Assembly (NCBI GenBank): GCA_029062985.1 | Contig: JAIDPA010000152.1 | Location: forward strand, 1 to 46,651 | Direction: 5' to 3' | Source: Muribaculaceae bacterium | GTDB lineage: Bacteria; Bacteroidota; Bacteroidia; Bacteroidales; Muribaculaceae | DNA: 46,651 bases | Shown: positions 19,122 to 28,157 of the stretch, one piece after another | Numbering within the stretch: the first letter of the stretch is position 1 | Layout: every line of letters begins with the position of its first letter | Notes under the pieces: generated by a model | What the model was told of the DNA's origin: nothing | Database searches by the model: none | What the model saw: only the letters and a program-made list of their open reading frames with translations | Program-made: the position numbers and the translations under genes

Positions 19122-20726
19122 TTATTTTAGATTGAGTTTTTCATTTACCACATTTATGGAAGCTAAATAAAGTGAATGGAAGAAAGCATAGCTTAAGGTG
19201 TCTGTTGGAATTATTTCCTTATCTTTTCCTTCCGGCATGTGAAGAGTCTTATATTTTGAAGACATTTCACTAAATAGATCAGAAGGCTTTAAGGAGGGCA
19301 CCATTTTCGATTTCCTCCATAATTTTTCTTCTTTTCGGAAAGGATGAGTCTTCAGAGTATCGCAGAATTCGGAAGCATTGAAATCAAAATTGATAAGTTT
19401 ATGGATTGAACCTTCTTCAAGTTCATTCATCCACTCAGCGAAAGAGTGATAGTATGCGATAAATTTATCAAGAGTTTGTTGGAATACTTTCTGACTATCA
19501 GATTTTTCAGCCATTTTTTTATCTAATCCGGATAGTTTATAAAAATTGGCAGAGGAGCAGTCCTTGTTATTCTTTATCATATAGTCTTCCACAACTTTGC
19601 CGGCTAAAGCAAAGGCTATCAGATGATAAATCTCATTCTTTGATTCTTCAGCGAACATTGAAAAGTCGAGATCCTGAACATCATCGATATGCTGATTCTG
19701 ATTAAATCCATATTTCCAGTGATTCTTTAAATTTCCTGTAGCGTCTTCCTCTTCAAAAGATTTTGCCGGCAAAGAATTAAAATGAGTAATTGCCATAGCA
19801 CTTACCAATTCCACAATATGGGCAGGATTCTTCTGCTGCTCCTTACCAACATGATGTTGTACAGTATCTTTATTTTTATCACCGATATAATAAATTGCAT
19901 CAATTTTATCATTCAGAGCATCCTGATAATAATAGAGTGCTGCTTTAGTCTTCGATTCGAATATTTTATCATCAATCACACCCTGACTACGTTCATCCTC
20001 CTTTGGAGATCCTATTTTGAAATAGGGGCATACGAGAATCGTAGAGATTTTTGCAGAGTTAACTCCGGTGCGTTGACTGGTACGAATGGCATTTACTAAT
20101 ACAGGGATTCCTGAAGAACCGGTTCCCCCAAAAAGAGAACCTATGATAACCACTCTGTCATTTTGGGTACATAAACGTGAGAATTCTTTGAATTCTTTTG
20201 TTTCACTAAGATTATTAAGCATAACACTACCGATGTTCGGATTTCCGCGAAACCCGACGGTTGTATCAATATGCAGCTCTGCCACTTCCTGGTTTTGGGA
20301 TGTGTTATAGAGAGTATCAATAAGGAATTGAGTAGTCTGAAGCTCACCTGATAATGCCGAGTAACCGATACTATCGCTATATTTTTTAGCACTGCTTGGA
20401 GGGTTATATTGCAGATTGAAAGTGCTTTCTCCTCCTTGAGTCTTTAATGCCTCTTTCATTTCCATTACATCAGTAGAAAAGAACCCGTTCTTTGTACGAG
20501 TTCCATCGAATGTTACCCCGGAATAAATGTCAGAGTGAAGAGCTGAATATTTATACAGAGAATCAAGAGCCCGAAGTTTATCTCCATTAGTAACATCATA
20601 ATCAATAATAATCGGGAAAACACGAGTATCACCCATATTTCCTCCATTGGCGGCAATAAGCATATTGAAAGCACGTATCACTCGGGCACCAGTACCACCA
20701 ATTCCAAAAATAAATAAGTTTGCCAT
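19122..20726 (-). CDS. Tubulin/FtsZ-like GTPase (Tubulin_2-type)
   Basis: N-terminal FIFGIGGTGARVI (T1-like) and VVIIGSLFGGTGSSGIPVLVNAI (tubulin T4 GGxTGxxG signature at ~20109-20141). Confidence 0.85.
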   Translation of the reverse strand: MANLFIFGIGGTGARVIRAFNMLIAANGGNMGDTRVFPIIIDYDVTNGDKLRALDSLYKYSALHSDIYSGVTFDGTRTKNGFFSTDVMEMKEALKTQGGESTFNLQYNPPSSAKKYSDSIGYSALSGELQTTQFLIDTLYNTSQNQEVAELHIDTTVGFRGNPNIGSVMLNNLSETKEFKEFSRLCTQNDRVVIIGSLFGGTGSSGIPVLVNAIRTSQRTGVNSAKISTILVCPYFKIGSPKEDERSQGVIDDKIFESKTKAALYYYQDALNDKIDAIYYIGDKNKDTVQHHVGKEQQKNPAHIVELVSAMAITHFNSLPAKSFEEEDATGNLKNHWKYGFNQNQHIDDVQDLDFSMFAEESKNEIYHLIAFALAGKVVEDYMIKNNKDCSSANFYKLSGLDKKMAEKSDSQKVFQQTLDKFIAYYHSFAEWMNELEEGSIHKLINFDFNASEFCDTLKTHPFRKEEKLWRKSKMVPSLKPSDLFSEMSSKYKTLHMPEGKDKEIIPTDTLSYAFFHSLYLASINVVNEKLNLK

Positions 20727-20742
20727 AGTAAAACTCTGATAT

Positions 20743-21258
20743 TTAGAAAGGTATTTGTGTACTGTTTACGGAATACCGCTTGAAACAAAGAGATGTACCA
20801 AGGAAAAGGAGCCATGCCCACCCTGCACAAGTCAGGTCAAACGGAATCCTGACATCTTTCTGTTTTCTGAGTTCATTTTCTATTTTGATTTTAAACTTTG
20901 GATATTCCTTTGCATTTGGTTTTTTTCTATGTTCTTTAACCCATTCAGAATTAGTTCCGTAGAAAGTTGACGGAGAATTCGAACCCTGACCACCAATGAG
21001 GAAAATATCCGCTCCAAAATAACCGATCACTGCAACTACAATCGAAATAATCCACCAATTAAGGGGTTTAGCCAGAGTGTAGTTCTTATCCATTACAAAG
21101 TAGAATATACCTGCTGCTACAACTGCTATGATTAGGGCAAGGATTAATCCCCAAAGAAAACCATTGTGGGTTATGAAGAAATTGTTGTGAAACCCGAGAG
21201 CGTCTTTGTAAGACTCACTTCCGCTTACAGGGAAGAAGAAAAATTCAAAAATTTTCAT
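20743..21258 (-). CDS. Small multi-pass membrane protein of the operon
   Basis: 171 aa; several hydrophobic segments (FLWGLILALIIAVVAAGIFYFVM; WWIISIVVAVIGYFGADIFLI; LTCAGWAWLLFLGTSLCF). Confidence 0.75.
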   Translation of the reverse strand: MKIFEFFFFPVSGSESYKDALGFHNNFFITHNGFLWGLILALIIAVVAAGIFYFVMDKNYTLAKPLNWWIISIVVAVIGYFGADIFLIGGQGSNSPSTFYGTNSEWVKEHRKKPNAKEYPKFKIKIENELRKQKDVRIPFDLTCAGWAWLLFLGTSLCFKRYSVNSTQIPF

Positions 21259-21278
21259 AGATATAGGTTTTAAATTAT

Positions 21279-22517
21279 TTAGTCAGTATATTTGAAGGTT
21301 ATCTTTACTTCATGGTTTTTAGTTGCGTCAGACATTGGCTCAAGCAAAGATTTAAGTTGATAAGTCCTTTTCTGCTGATCCGAGTCTGAGAGAATATTTG
21401 AGTCATCATCAGAACTGTAGTTATGAGTCCATTTATTCGTAGGATTTGCGGAGAATGAAAGGGTGAGGGTGGTTTCTCCATCTCCTGCGTTGATTTGCAA
21501 GTCGTTGCTCGGAACTTCCAATGTCAATTGGTTATCCTGAAAATAAGTAGACCAATTAGAAATCGTAGTTCCATTGATGGTTACAACAGCTCCATGTTCT
21601 TGCAAAATCTTTTTTGATTTTACTATATCATAAAGACAGGAGGGAATATCTGCAATCAACGATATTTTTTTCTCTGAATTGGAGGTGTTTAATTTATAAT
21701 AATAGTCTCCTAATTCTGTGAAATCAGTATTAGTAGAGACATAGAATTTTAGGTCGGAATGGTCATCATGGGAATTGAAGGCTAACCATTCGCACTCCCA
21801 CTCTTCATCCCATTTCTTCTCATTTTCTTTAGTCTTGTTAATGATATATCTGATTTGAGGTTTTGGACCGACCAAGATAATATAGAAAGGTCTTTCAGAT
21901 ATTTTCAGATTTACTTTTTTAGAAGGTTTTTGACTCTCAACGTAGTATATGCCATCATAATTAGACTCGCCTCGAAATATCATCCAGCCAAGATTAGAAT
22001 TTTTATTCATTAAGGCTCTTTTGATATCGGAAATCATCTGTGGAATATCATTTTTCCCTTGGGGGGTACTTACAATACCATCGGTGATAATAGCTACAGG
22101 TATAGAGTCTCCTCCATATTCGATGCTATTTTCAATAATTTTAGCCATGTCGGTATCCTTATTGAAATTAGTGGTTGCCAGTATTCCGTCTGCATTACTT
22201 TTAGCCTGAATAGGTTTCGGATCTCCATCAAACTTGATGCTACCTTTCTCTTTTCCTAAATCCTGCATGGCAGTTATTGCAGACATCATACTTTGCATAT
22301 CCTTAGAATTGAAATAGCCTTTCATGCTTCCTGATTTATCTATAAGGATCTTGACTGTTTCAGGTTGCTCAGCTAATTCAGTCTGAGAACCATCCCCTTC
22401 TGTACTCCCATCCTCACTACCTGAATCCCCATTACTTCCTCCGCAAGCCACATATATTACACTTACAGTCAGAATAAGAGTAAGAGTAGATGCGATTTTT
22501 ATAAAATTTTTATTCAT
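21279..22517 (-). CDS. vWA-domain lipoprotein
   Basis: ORF 21279..22586; start MNKNFIKIASTLTLILTVSVIYVACGG at 22517; MIDAS DKSGSM (22323-22340) and VAIITDG. Confidence 0.83.
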   Translation of the reverse strand: MNKNFIKIASTLTLILTVSVIYVACGGSNGDSGSEDGSTEGDGSQTELAEQPETVKILIDKSGSMKGYFNSKDMQSMMSAITAMQDLGKEKGSIKFDGDPKPIQAKSNADGILATTNFNKDTDMAKIIENSIEYGGDSIPVAIITDGIVSTPQGKNDIPQMISDIKRALMNKNSNLGWMIFRGESNYDGIYYVESQKPSKKVNLKISERPFYIILVGPKPQIRYIINKTKENEKKWDEEWECEWLAFNSHDDHSDLKFYVSTNTDFTELGDYYYKLNTSNSEKKISLIADIPSCLYDIVKSKKILQEHGAVVTINGTTISNWSTYFQDNQLTLEVPSNDLQINAGDGETTLTLSFSANPTNKWTHNYSSDDDSNILSDSDQQKRTYQLKSLLEPMSDATKNHEVKITFKYTD

Positions 22518-22530
22518 GAGTTGGTATATT

Positions 22531-24726
22531 TTAAAGTATAACTTTTGCTTTTTGATCAGGTTGACCAGGTATACGGTATCCGACACAAACTATATCTGTG
22601 ATTATGTTGTCTGTGTCAAGACGGTCCACCTTATCAAGGTGCTGACGGGAATTTGGACAGATATAATCGAGATTAGGAATCTCTCCGGGTCGGTATTCAA
22701 AATCGCCCTCCTTAACATTGTCGCAGAAAGGAGTAGGAATAATAAGTTCGATACCAACCAGAGCAAGCATCTTTGTCAGATATTTTTCGAGTTTTGAGAG
22801 TTTAGCATAATCAAGTCTCATATAATCTTCCCCTTGATCATCTCGCATAAAGGGTAGACGGCTGTAAGCACAGAGTCTTGCCAACGGTGTAATCGTGCCT
22901 TCAGCTTCCTTATTAACTTCTTCAGAAAGTATGACAAGAAGGGCAGCCTGCATATTCCCTACGGTTGGATACTCTTCAGGCTTTAACGATTCAAGTTTAT
23001 TGACAATTTTAGAGAAACGACGTTTGTTTGATTCCTCATCATCTGCACAGGTTTCTCCCATCTCTCCATGGCCGAGTTCATATTTACCTTCATCAAGGAT
23101 TTCCAGAACTTTTTTAGCCTCATTAAGTACGGAGGAACGGAACTCCGATACACTTTTATCCGCACGAATATTTGCAGCGGATAAATCAGTATTCAAACCC
23201 TCAATCCTAATGTTCAATTCCTCAATATCCTTAATGTTGGTATTGATTTGATTATCTTTTTCAGTTACAACGGATTTTAGGTTATCAATTCCTGATAAGG
23301 CTTGTTCTAACTCGGAAGTCAGTTCTTCCTGTTCTTTCTGAAGTTCATCAATCTTACGGTCTTTGGAAGAATTTTCGTTGTTCAATTTTTCAATCTCTTT
23401 AAGCTGAAGATTGGTAGTTTTATTCAGATCCTTTATCTCCTCTTCTTTATCATGAAGCTGACTGTTCAGATTATTTATTTCCTTGTCTTTTGAAGAAATA
23501 TTCTCTTTAAGTTCCTGAATATCCGAAGTCAGTTTCTCACATTCCTTTTCTTTATCTGCTATCGCTGCTTTCAAGGTAGAAATTTCTGTATCTTTAGAAG
23601 CAACTATCTCGTCATGTTTAGAAATGCGTTCATTCAGGGAATTGATTTCCTCTTTAGCTTTATCTAACGAGTCACGAAGTTTTCCGGCATCCGTCTCCTT
23701 AAGTTGCTTATTTTCTTCTCTAAGAGTCTTAATTATATTAGCTGCTTGTTTGCCATTTTCAACTGATTCGTCATGTTTTTTCTGAAGTTCCTCTAATTCT
23801 TTCTCTTTTTGATCAAGAGATAGTTGGATCTCAAGATTCTTCTCTTCTAAGGATTTGATTCGATCATCAAGTTCACGATTTGCCTGACTTTCATTATCAC
23901 TGAGTTTGTCTCTTTCTTTCTTAAGAGAGTCGATCTGAGAATTTTTTCGTTGAAGCTCTTCCTTTAAATCAGAGATTTCACGATCTTTCTGTTTTCTTAA
24001 ATTCTTTTTTTCTTCAACTTCCGCATCTTTCTTTTTTCGAAGTTCAGTTATTTGCTTTTTGAGATTTTCAATTTCAATTTTTTCACATTTTGTTGTTGAT
24101 TCCGTATTTCCTAATGCGGAATCAGAGTTTTGACTTTGTACATTCTGATCATGAGAATCTTTACTATCATTTTTCAGATTTTCATTTTCAGCACTAAGTT
24201 GATTCAATTTTTGTTTCAACTCTCTTATTTCAGAATCTTTAGAATCTTTTAAATCGGAAATAGATTCTTTAAGGGTGGTTATAAGAAAAGTTGTATCATT
24301 AGGTATATTAATCAAATCCGGCTCAAGTGTTTTGATCATATCCTTAATGGTTATTTCAAAAGTATTACTGCGTCTTTTGAGAGTATCTAATTCATGTTTT
24401 AGATTATCAATTTCTGCAGAATTATCCTCTTGGATTGGTTGGACAGGAGAGATTTTGATTCCTCCAATCTTCATAAGAAGCCGCTGAAAGGCATTATACA
24501 CCGGCTGCTCAATTATCTGAGGAGATGAAGACAATTGCTCTTCGACTTCTTGATTATCATTGTTTTCAGCCAGTTCCTCTTTTGTGTTTTCATTCGGGTT
24601 AGCCGAGAAACCGGTAGCAGACAGAACAGATGGTTCTGAAATTTCAGATGTTGGCTTTGAGGGGTCAGAAGTTTTGGGAGCAGTTTTTTCAGTACTGTTA
24701 TTTGATTTAGTTTTATTATTAGCCAT
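22531..24726 (-). CDS. 731-aa cytosolic coiled-coil protein with C-terminal globular domain
   Basis: ~400 aa of heptad-like E/K/L/N-rich sequence, then ~190-aa non-coiled C-terminus. Confidence 0.82.
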   Translation of the reverse strand: MANNKTKSNNSTEKTAPKTSDPSKPTSEISEPSVLSATGFSANPNENTKEELAENNDNQEVEEQLSSSPQIIEQPVYNAFQRLLMKIGGIKISPVQPIQEDNSAEIDNLKHELDTLKRRSNTFEITIKDMIKTLEPDLINIPNDTTFLITTLKESISDLKDSKDSEIRELKQKLNQLSAENENLKNDSKDSHDQNVQSQNSDSALGNTESTTKCEKIEIENLKKQITELRKKKDAEVEEKKNLRKQKDREISDLKEELQRKNSQIDSLKKERDKLSDNESQANRELDDRIKSLEEKNLEIQLSLDQKEKELEELQKKHDESVENGKQAANIIKTLREENKQLKETDAGKLRDSLDKAKEEINSLNERISKHDEIVASKDTEISTLKAAIADKEKECEKLTSDIQELKENISSKDKEINNLNSQLHDKEEEIKDLNKTTNLQLKEIEKLNNENSSKDRKIDELQKEQEELTSELEQALSGIDNLKSVVTEKDNQINTNIKDIEELNIRIEGLNTDLSAANIRADKSVSEFRSSVLNEAKKVLEILDEGKYELGHGEMGETCADDEESNKRRFSKIVNKLESLKPEEYPTVGNMQAALLVILSEEVNKEAEGTITPLARLCAYSRLPFMRDDQGEDYMRLDYAKLSKLEKYLTKMLALVGIELIIPTPFCDNVKEGDFEYRPGEIPNLDYICPNSRQHLDKVDRLDTDNIITDIVCVGYRIPGQPDQKAKVIL

Positions 24727-24750
24727 GATGTATTAGTTAAGAAAGAATTA

Positions 24751-27700
24751 TTAGATAGTTGCGGGCCAGATGCTTCGGCGTGTAATTTCATTATTCAAAT
24801 CAATACCACGTGGAGCACTGCCTGAAGTGGGAGCTTTATCGACATAAAGAGATATTTGATTATGCCTATCTATATTGATTGCCATCTCAAGGGTGTCTCT
24901 ACCTCCAAAAGAGGAGAGATTGAAAGTATTCATTTCCGAAATATACTCAAAGTCACCGTTTTTAATAGCATTTAGGGTCTCCTCCTGAGGAAGATATGAC
25001 TGAATTAGCTTAATATCTTCGGTATGACTCAATCCGGAAATGAGAATAGGAGGAAATTCCTTCGAAGAATTATCTGAGTTAAGAGGCATATCGTTATGCG
25101 AAGCAAGTTCGATATAATCCCATTCACCGCCAAGATGTCTGAAGGCGACCCCGAAAGAGGCATATAGTCTGCGAGAGCGGATATGAACTTTAGAATTGTT
25201 GGAATTATACGACCCGGCAAATTTAACGGCACCTTCAACAACAGCTGTCTTCTGCCGATCGTGTTCTCCATTTATATCCAAATCGATAAAACGGATACCT
25301 TCAGAATCAGAGGAAAATTCGTTCAATGACTTACTGAGAACTTCTTGTAAAGGCTGAAGTCTGACACTTCGACCAGAGAGTATCACAGAGTCAATATCCA
25401 TTTCTCCACCCAGATAGTTTCTCATGCTTTTCAGAACCTGAGTCGTCACCTGAAATAGATATTTCCTAAAATCCGGATGGTTGATAACATCTCTGATTTT
25501 AATTTCTATCTCCTCATCATTATATTCAAAATTGATGATCTTATCTTCATTTTCAATAGATAGCAATGGTTTAAGGGAATTCTTGACAAAGTCTTTAAGC
25601 ACAATACGTCCACGGGCGATACGGTCAGCATTCACACCTGCAGGGCGTTCTGTGTCGGCAAGATTCTTCGTGGCTTTTCCCCCGATTTTGGCAACGATCT
25701 TAGCCAAAATGAAATCGAGATAATTACCTGCTTTGCTAATACCGAGTTTACCTTTAATATCAAGAAGATAAGAATCTTTTTGTGGATTATAGGTTTTGGA
25801 AAGATATGTGAGGTCAAGAGTGCCGGCACCCATGTCGAAAACAAGTATGTTTTCAGGTTTCTTTATATCCCCTCCGGGATTATACTCACTCCAATGATCC
25901 ATATAATATGCGGCTACAGCATCACTTTCGCTCACGAATTGTAATTGCCCTTCGCGCAGATATCTGAAAGTGTCAGTAGCAATATTTCGTAATACTTTAA
26001 GATGATCAGGAGTGTATGAATTGGGATATGTGAGAACAAGTTTGTTTACACGTTCAATGTGAGGGATAAGCTTACTAAGATAATGACGGAATACAACTTT
26101 ATAAGCCTCATCGAAAAGATTATTGATTGAGGCAAGAGAGTTGGATTCATTATTTTCTTTAGCATCAGAAAGACGAACTTTTCCGAGATTTTCATTATCA
26201 TCTTTACGATAATACTCAAATGCATTATAGTCAGGATTATCAGGAAGATATTTATTCCCGACAAGAAGTTTCAGACAGGGTAGGATTCTCTGGTAGTTAC
26301 TCTTTGCAACATTATTGGTAGGCGCAAGACAAACAGCCGTTTTAGAATAATCCAATTGTTCCTGAGTCTGTTCTCCACATAACATTGAGATCGGATTTTC
26401 CGGATCAATTCCTGTCACGGTGTTTAAAAGAAGGTCTGAAGAAATAAAGACAGTATCTCTTTCAGTTTCATTCTCATTACCCTTCGTCCGGGGATACCAA
26501 TCTTTACTTGACTTCCCCAGTTGATTCAGAATATCTTTTCTCCGGGCATTAAGGTCAAGCAAATCTCCCTTATAAAGACTGACGATTGCACTTGAACCAT
26601 AGTCAACACAGAGCCACTCCGGGAAGGGTAGTATATACATTTCCCGAGATAGAACTATACGGAAAGTTTTACGCTCCACTTCTGACCGAGGTCTGTTATC
26701 ACTATTTTCGTAATAATCAATTTCGATAGAAGTCGAAACAGAGAAACGATATTGTCCTCCACTGTTTATGGAAAATATATCGGAAGGATTATACATCACT
26801 TTAAGTTTTTCCGGCACGGTGTCTCCATTAGGGATATCAATATATCCTCTTTCTTCAGTTATTTCATAGAAATCACCTTCAAGGGAAACAATCTTATTAA
26901 TATCGACAGGACGTCCATTAGCTCCGTATATATGAATTCCCTCTTGTTCAATGGAAGTAGATATGCGGGGAGTCATTATCCTCAGATAACCATCGCGGGT
27001 TGCATCTGTCGCTATATTATCAAGTTCGATTATTACCTCCTTACGAAAAGCCCCGCCGGGCGAAAAATCAAAAACAGGCAGTATTGAATTGTGACCGGAT
27101 GACAATGGATTACCATTCATTGTTACTCTTAGTTCAGTGCCCTGTGTATCTTTCATTAAGCGAATGGCTTTATTCTCCTGAAAAATATTAGGAATATCGG
27201 GTTGATAAGAGTAAGCCCAGCTGCCGTTGAAAAGAATTGAGAAAAAGTCATAAGGCTCGACCGGATTGGGAATGCCTGAAAAATTAATTTTAATTTCTTT
27301 TCTTAATGGTTTATAGTCTCCGTTACCATCTACTTGTATTGGGAGAGAACGCACTTCTTGCCGCATAATGTCATTCTTCCCGGATTCTGAAAAGAATATT
27401 CGTGGGGTTATTTCCCCGTTTTCATCTAAGAGAGGGGGCAGTTCCCTGCCTTTAGAATCCACTAAGGAGAGTGTCCCTTTAAAATTAATCTTAGGTGAAC
27501 GTTCAAACTTTTTAGGATTAAATATTTGAATAGCTCCAACTGACACGATTCTATCAGCCGGAAGATCTTTAAAATTAATTCTACGATGAGGAATAGAAAA
27601 CTCGACTTTTACGTCAGCTTTGATCTCTTTAAATTCTACATTGATTTTGAATTCTTGCGAGTCAAGTTCCTCTCCCTTTTTATTTAGGACAAAAGCTGTC

Positions 27701-28119
27701 CCGGTCACGGAATATTGATCTGATATTCCATTGTCGGCTTCACCTTGAATAACTTCACAGTCAGCAATAAGGGAGGGATTGAAATAAAGCTGAAAAGGAG
27801 TTCTCTCTTTTGTAAGTGTTACAGGAATGGGATTGTCAGTGAGTTCATGGCGTTGACCTTCCACAACAAGACTAAACAAATCGCGGGGAGTTATTCCGGA
27901 TTTGAGGATTAACGACTTTGAGCATTTAATGTCTCGAACTCCAATAGACACATCTTTCAAGGAACGTTTCATACTGATTCTTTTTAGTATGCGTCCCATC
28001 ATATTGTCGAAATCACGTGGAGGAAAATCAACGAAAAGTGATTCTGATATGGGAACCAAGCTTCGTTGAGATTCTTCTAAATCAATGATTACGCGTTCTT
28101 GAATTTTATCTTTTGACAT
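24751..28119 (-). CDS. 1122-aa protein with C-terminal divergent Hsp70/actin-like ATPase domain
   Basis: EWLCVDYGSSAIVSLYKGD, ILVFDMGAGTLDLTYLS, VILSGRSVRLQPLQEVL (phosphate-1, phosphate-2 and adenosine-like motifs). Confidence 0.8.
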   Translation of the reverse strand: MSKDKIQERVIIDLEESQRSLVPISESLFVDFPPRDFDNMMGRILKRISMKRSLKDVSIGVRDIKCSKSLILKSGITPRDLFSLVVEGQRHELTDNPIPVTLTKERTPFQLYFNPSLIADCEVIQGEADNGISDQYSVTGTAFVLNKKGEELDSQEFKINVEFKEIKADVKVEFSIPHRRINFKDLPADRIVSVGAIQIFNPKKFERSPKINFKGTLSLVDSKGRELPPLLDENGEITPRIFFSESGKNDIMRQEVRSLPIQVDGNGDYKPLRKEIKINFSGIPNPVEPYDFFSILFNGSWAYSYQPDIPNIFQENKAIRLMKDTQGTELRVTMNGNPLSSGHNSILPVFDFSPGGAFRKEVIIELDNIATDATRDGYLRIMTPRISTSIEQEGIHIYGANGRPVDINKIVSLEGDFYEITEERGYIDIPNGDTVPEKLKVMYNPSDIFSINSGGQYRFSVSTSIEIDYYENSDNRPRSEVERKTFRIVLSREMYILPFPEWLCVDYGSSAIVSLYKGDLLDLNARRKDILNQLGKSSKDWYPRTKGNENETERDTVFISSDLLLNTVTGIDPENPISMLCGEQTQEQLDYSKTAVCLAPTNNVAKSNYQRILPCLKLLVGNKYLPDNPDYNAFEYYRKDDNENLGKVRLSDAKENNESNSLASINNLFDEAYKVVFRHYLSKLIPHIERVNKLVLTYPNSYTPDHLKVLRNIATDTFRYLREGQLQFVSESDAVAAYYMDHWSEYNPGGDIKKPENILVFDMGAGTLDLTYLSKTYNPQKDSYLLDIKGKLGISKAGNYLDFILAKIVAKIGGKATKNLADTERPAGVNADRIARGRIVLKDFVKNSLKPLLSIENEDKIINFEYNDEEIEIKIRDVINHPDFRKYLFQVTTQVLKSMRNYLGGEMDIDSVILSGRSVRLQPLQEVLSKSLNEFSSDSEGIRFIDLDINGEHDRQKTAVVEGAVKFAGSYNSNNSKVHIRSRRLYASFGVAFRHLGGEWDYIELASHNDMPLNSDNSSKEFPPILISGLSHTEDIKLIQSYLPQEETLNAIKNGDFEYISEMNTFNLSSFGGRDTLEMAINIDRHNQISLYVDKAPTSGSAPRGIDLNNEITRRSIWPATI

Positions 28120-28157
28120 AGTGTATATAAAGAGAAAGGGAGGTTTAAGTTATTAAT

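Noticed and set aside
19122-20726. Main cell-division FtsZ
   Set aside because: Only the nucleotide-binding loops resemble FtsZ; size, context and remaining sequence differ, and no division genes are nearby
24751-28119. DnaK chaperone
   Set aside because: Motifs are divergent and C-terminal; no substrate-binding domain, DnaJ or GrpE nearby
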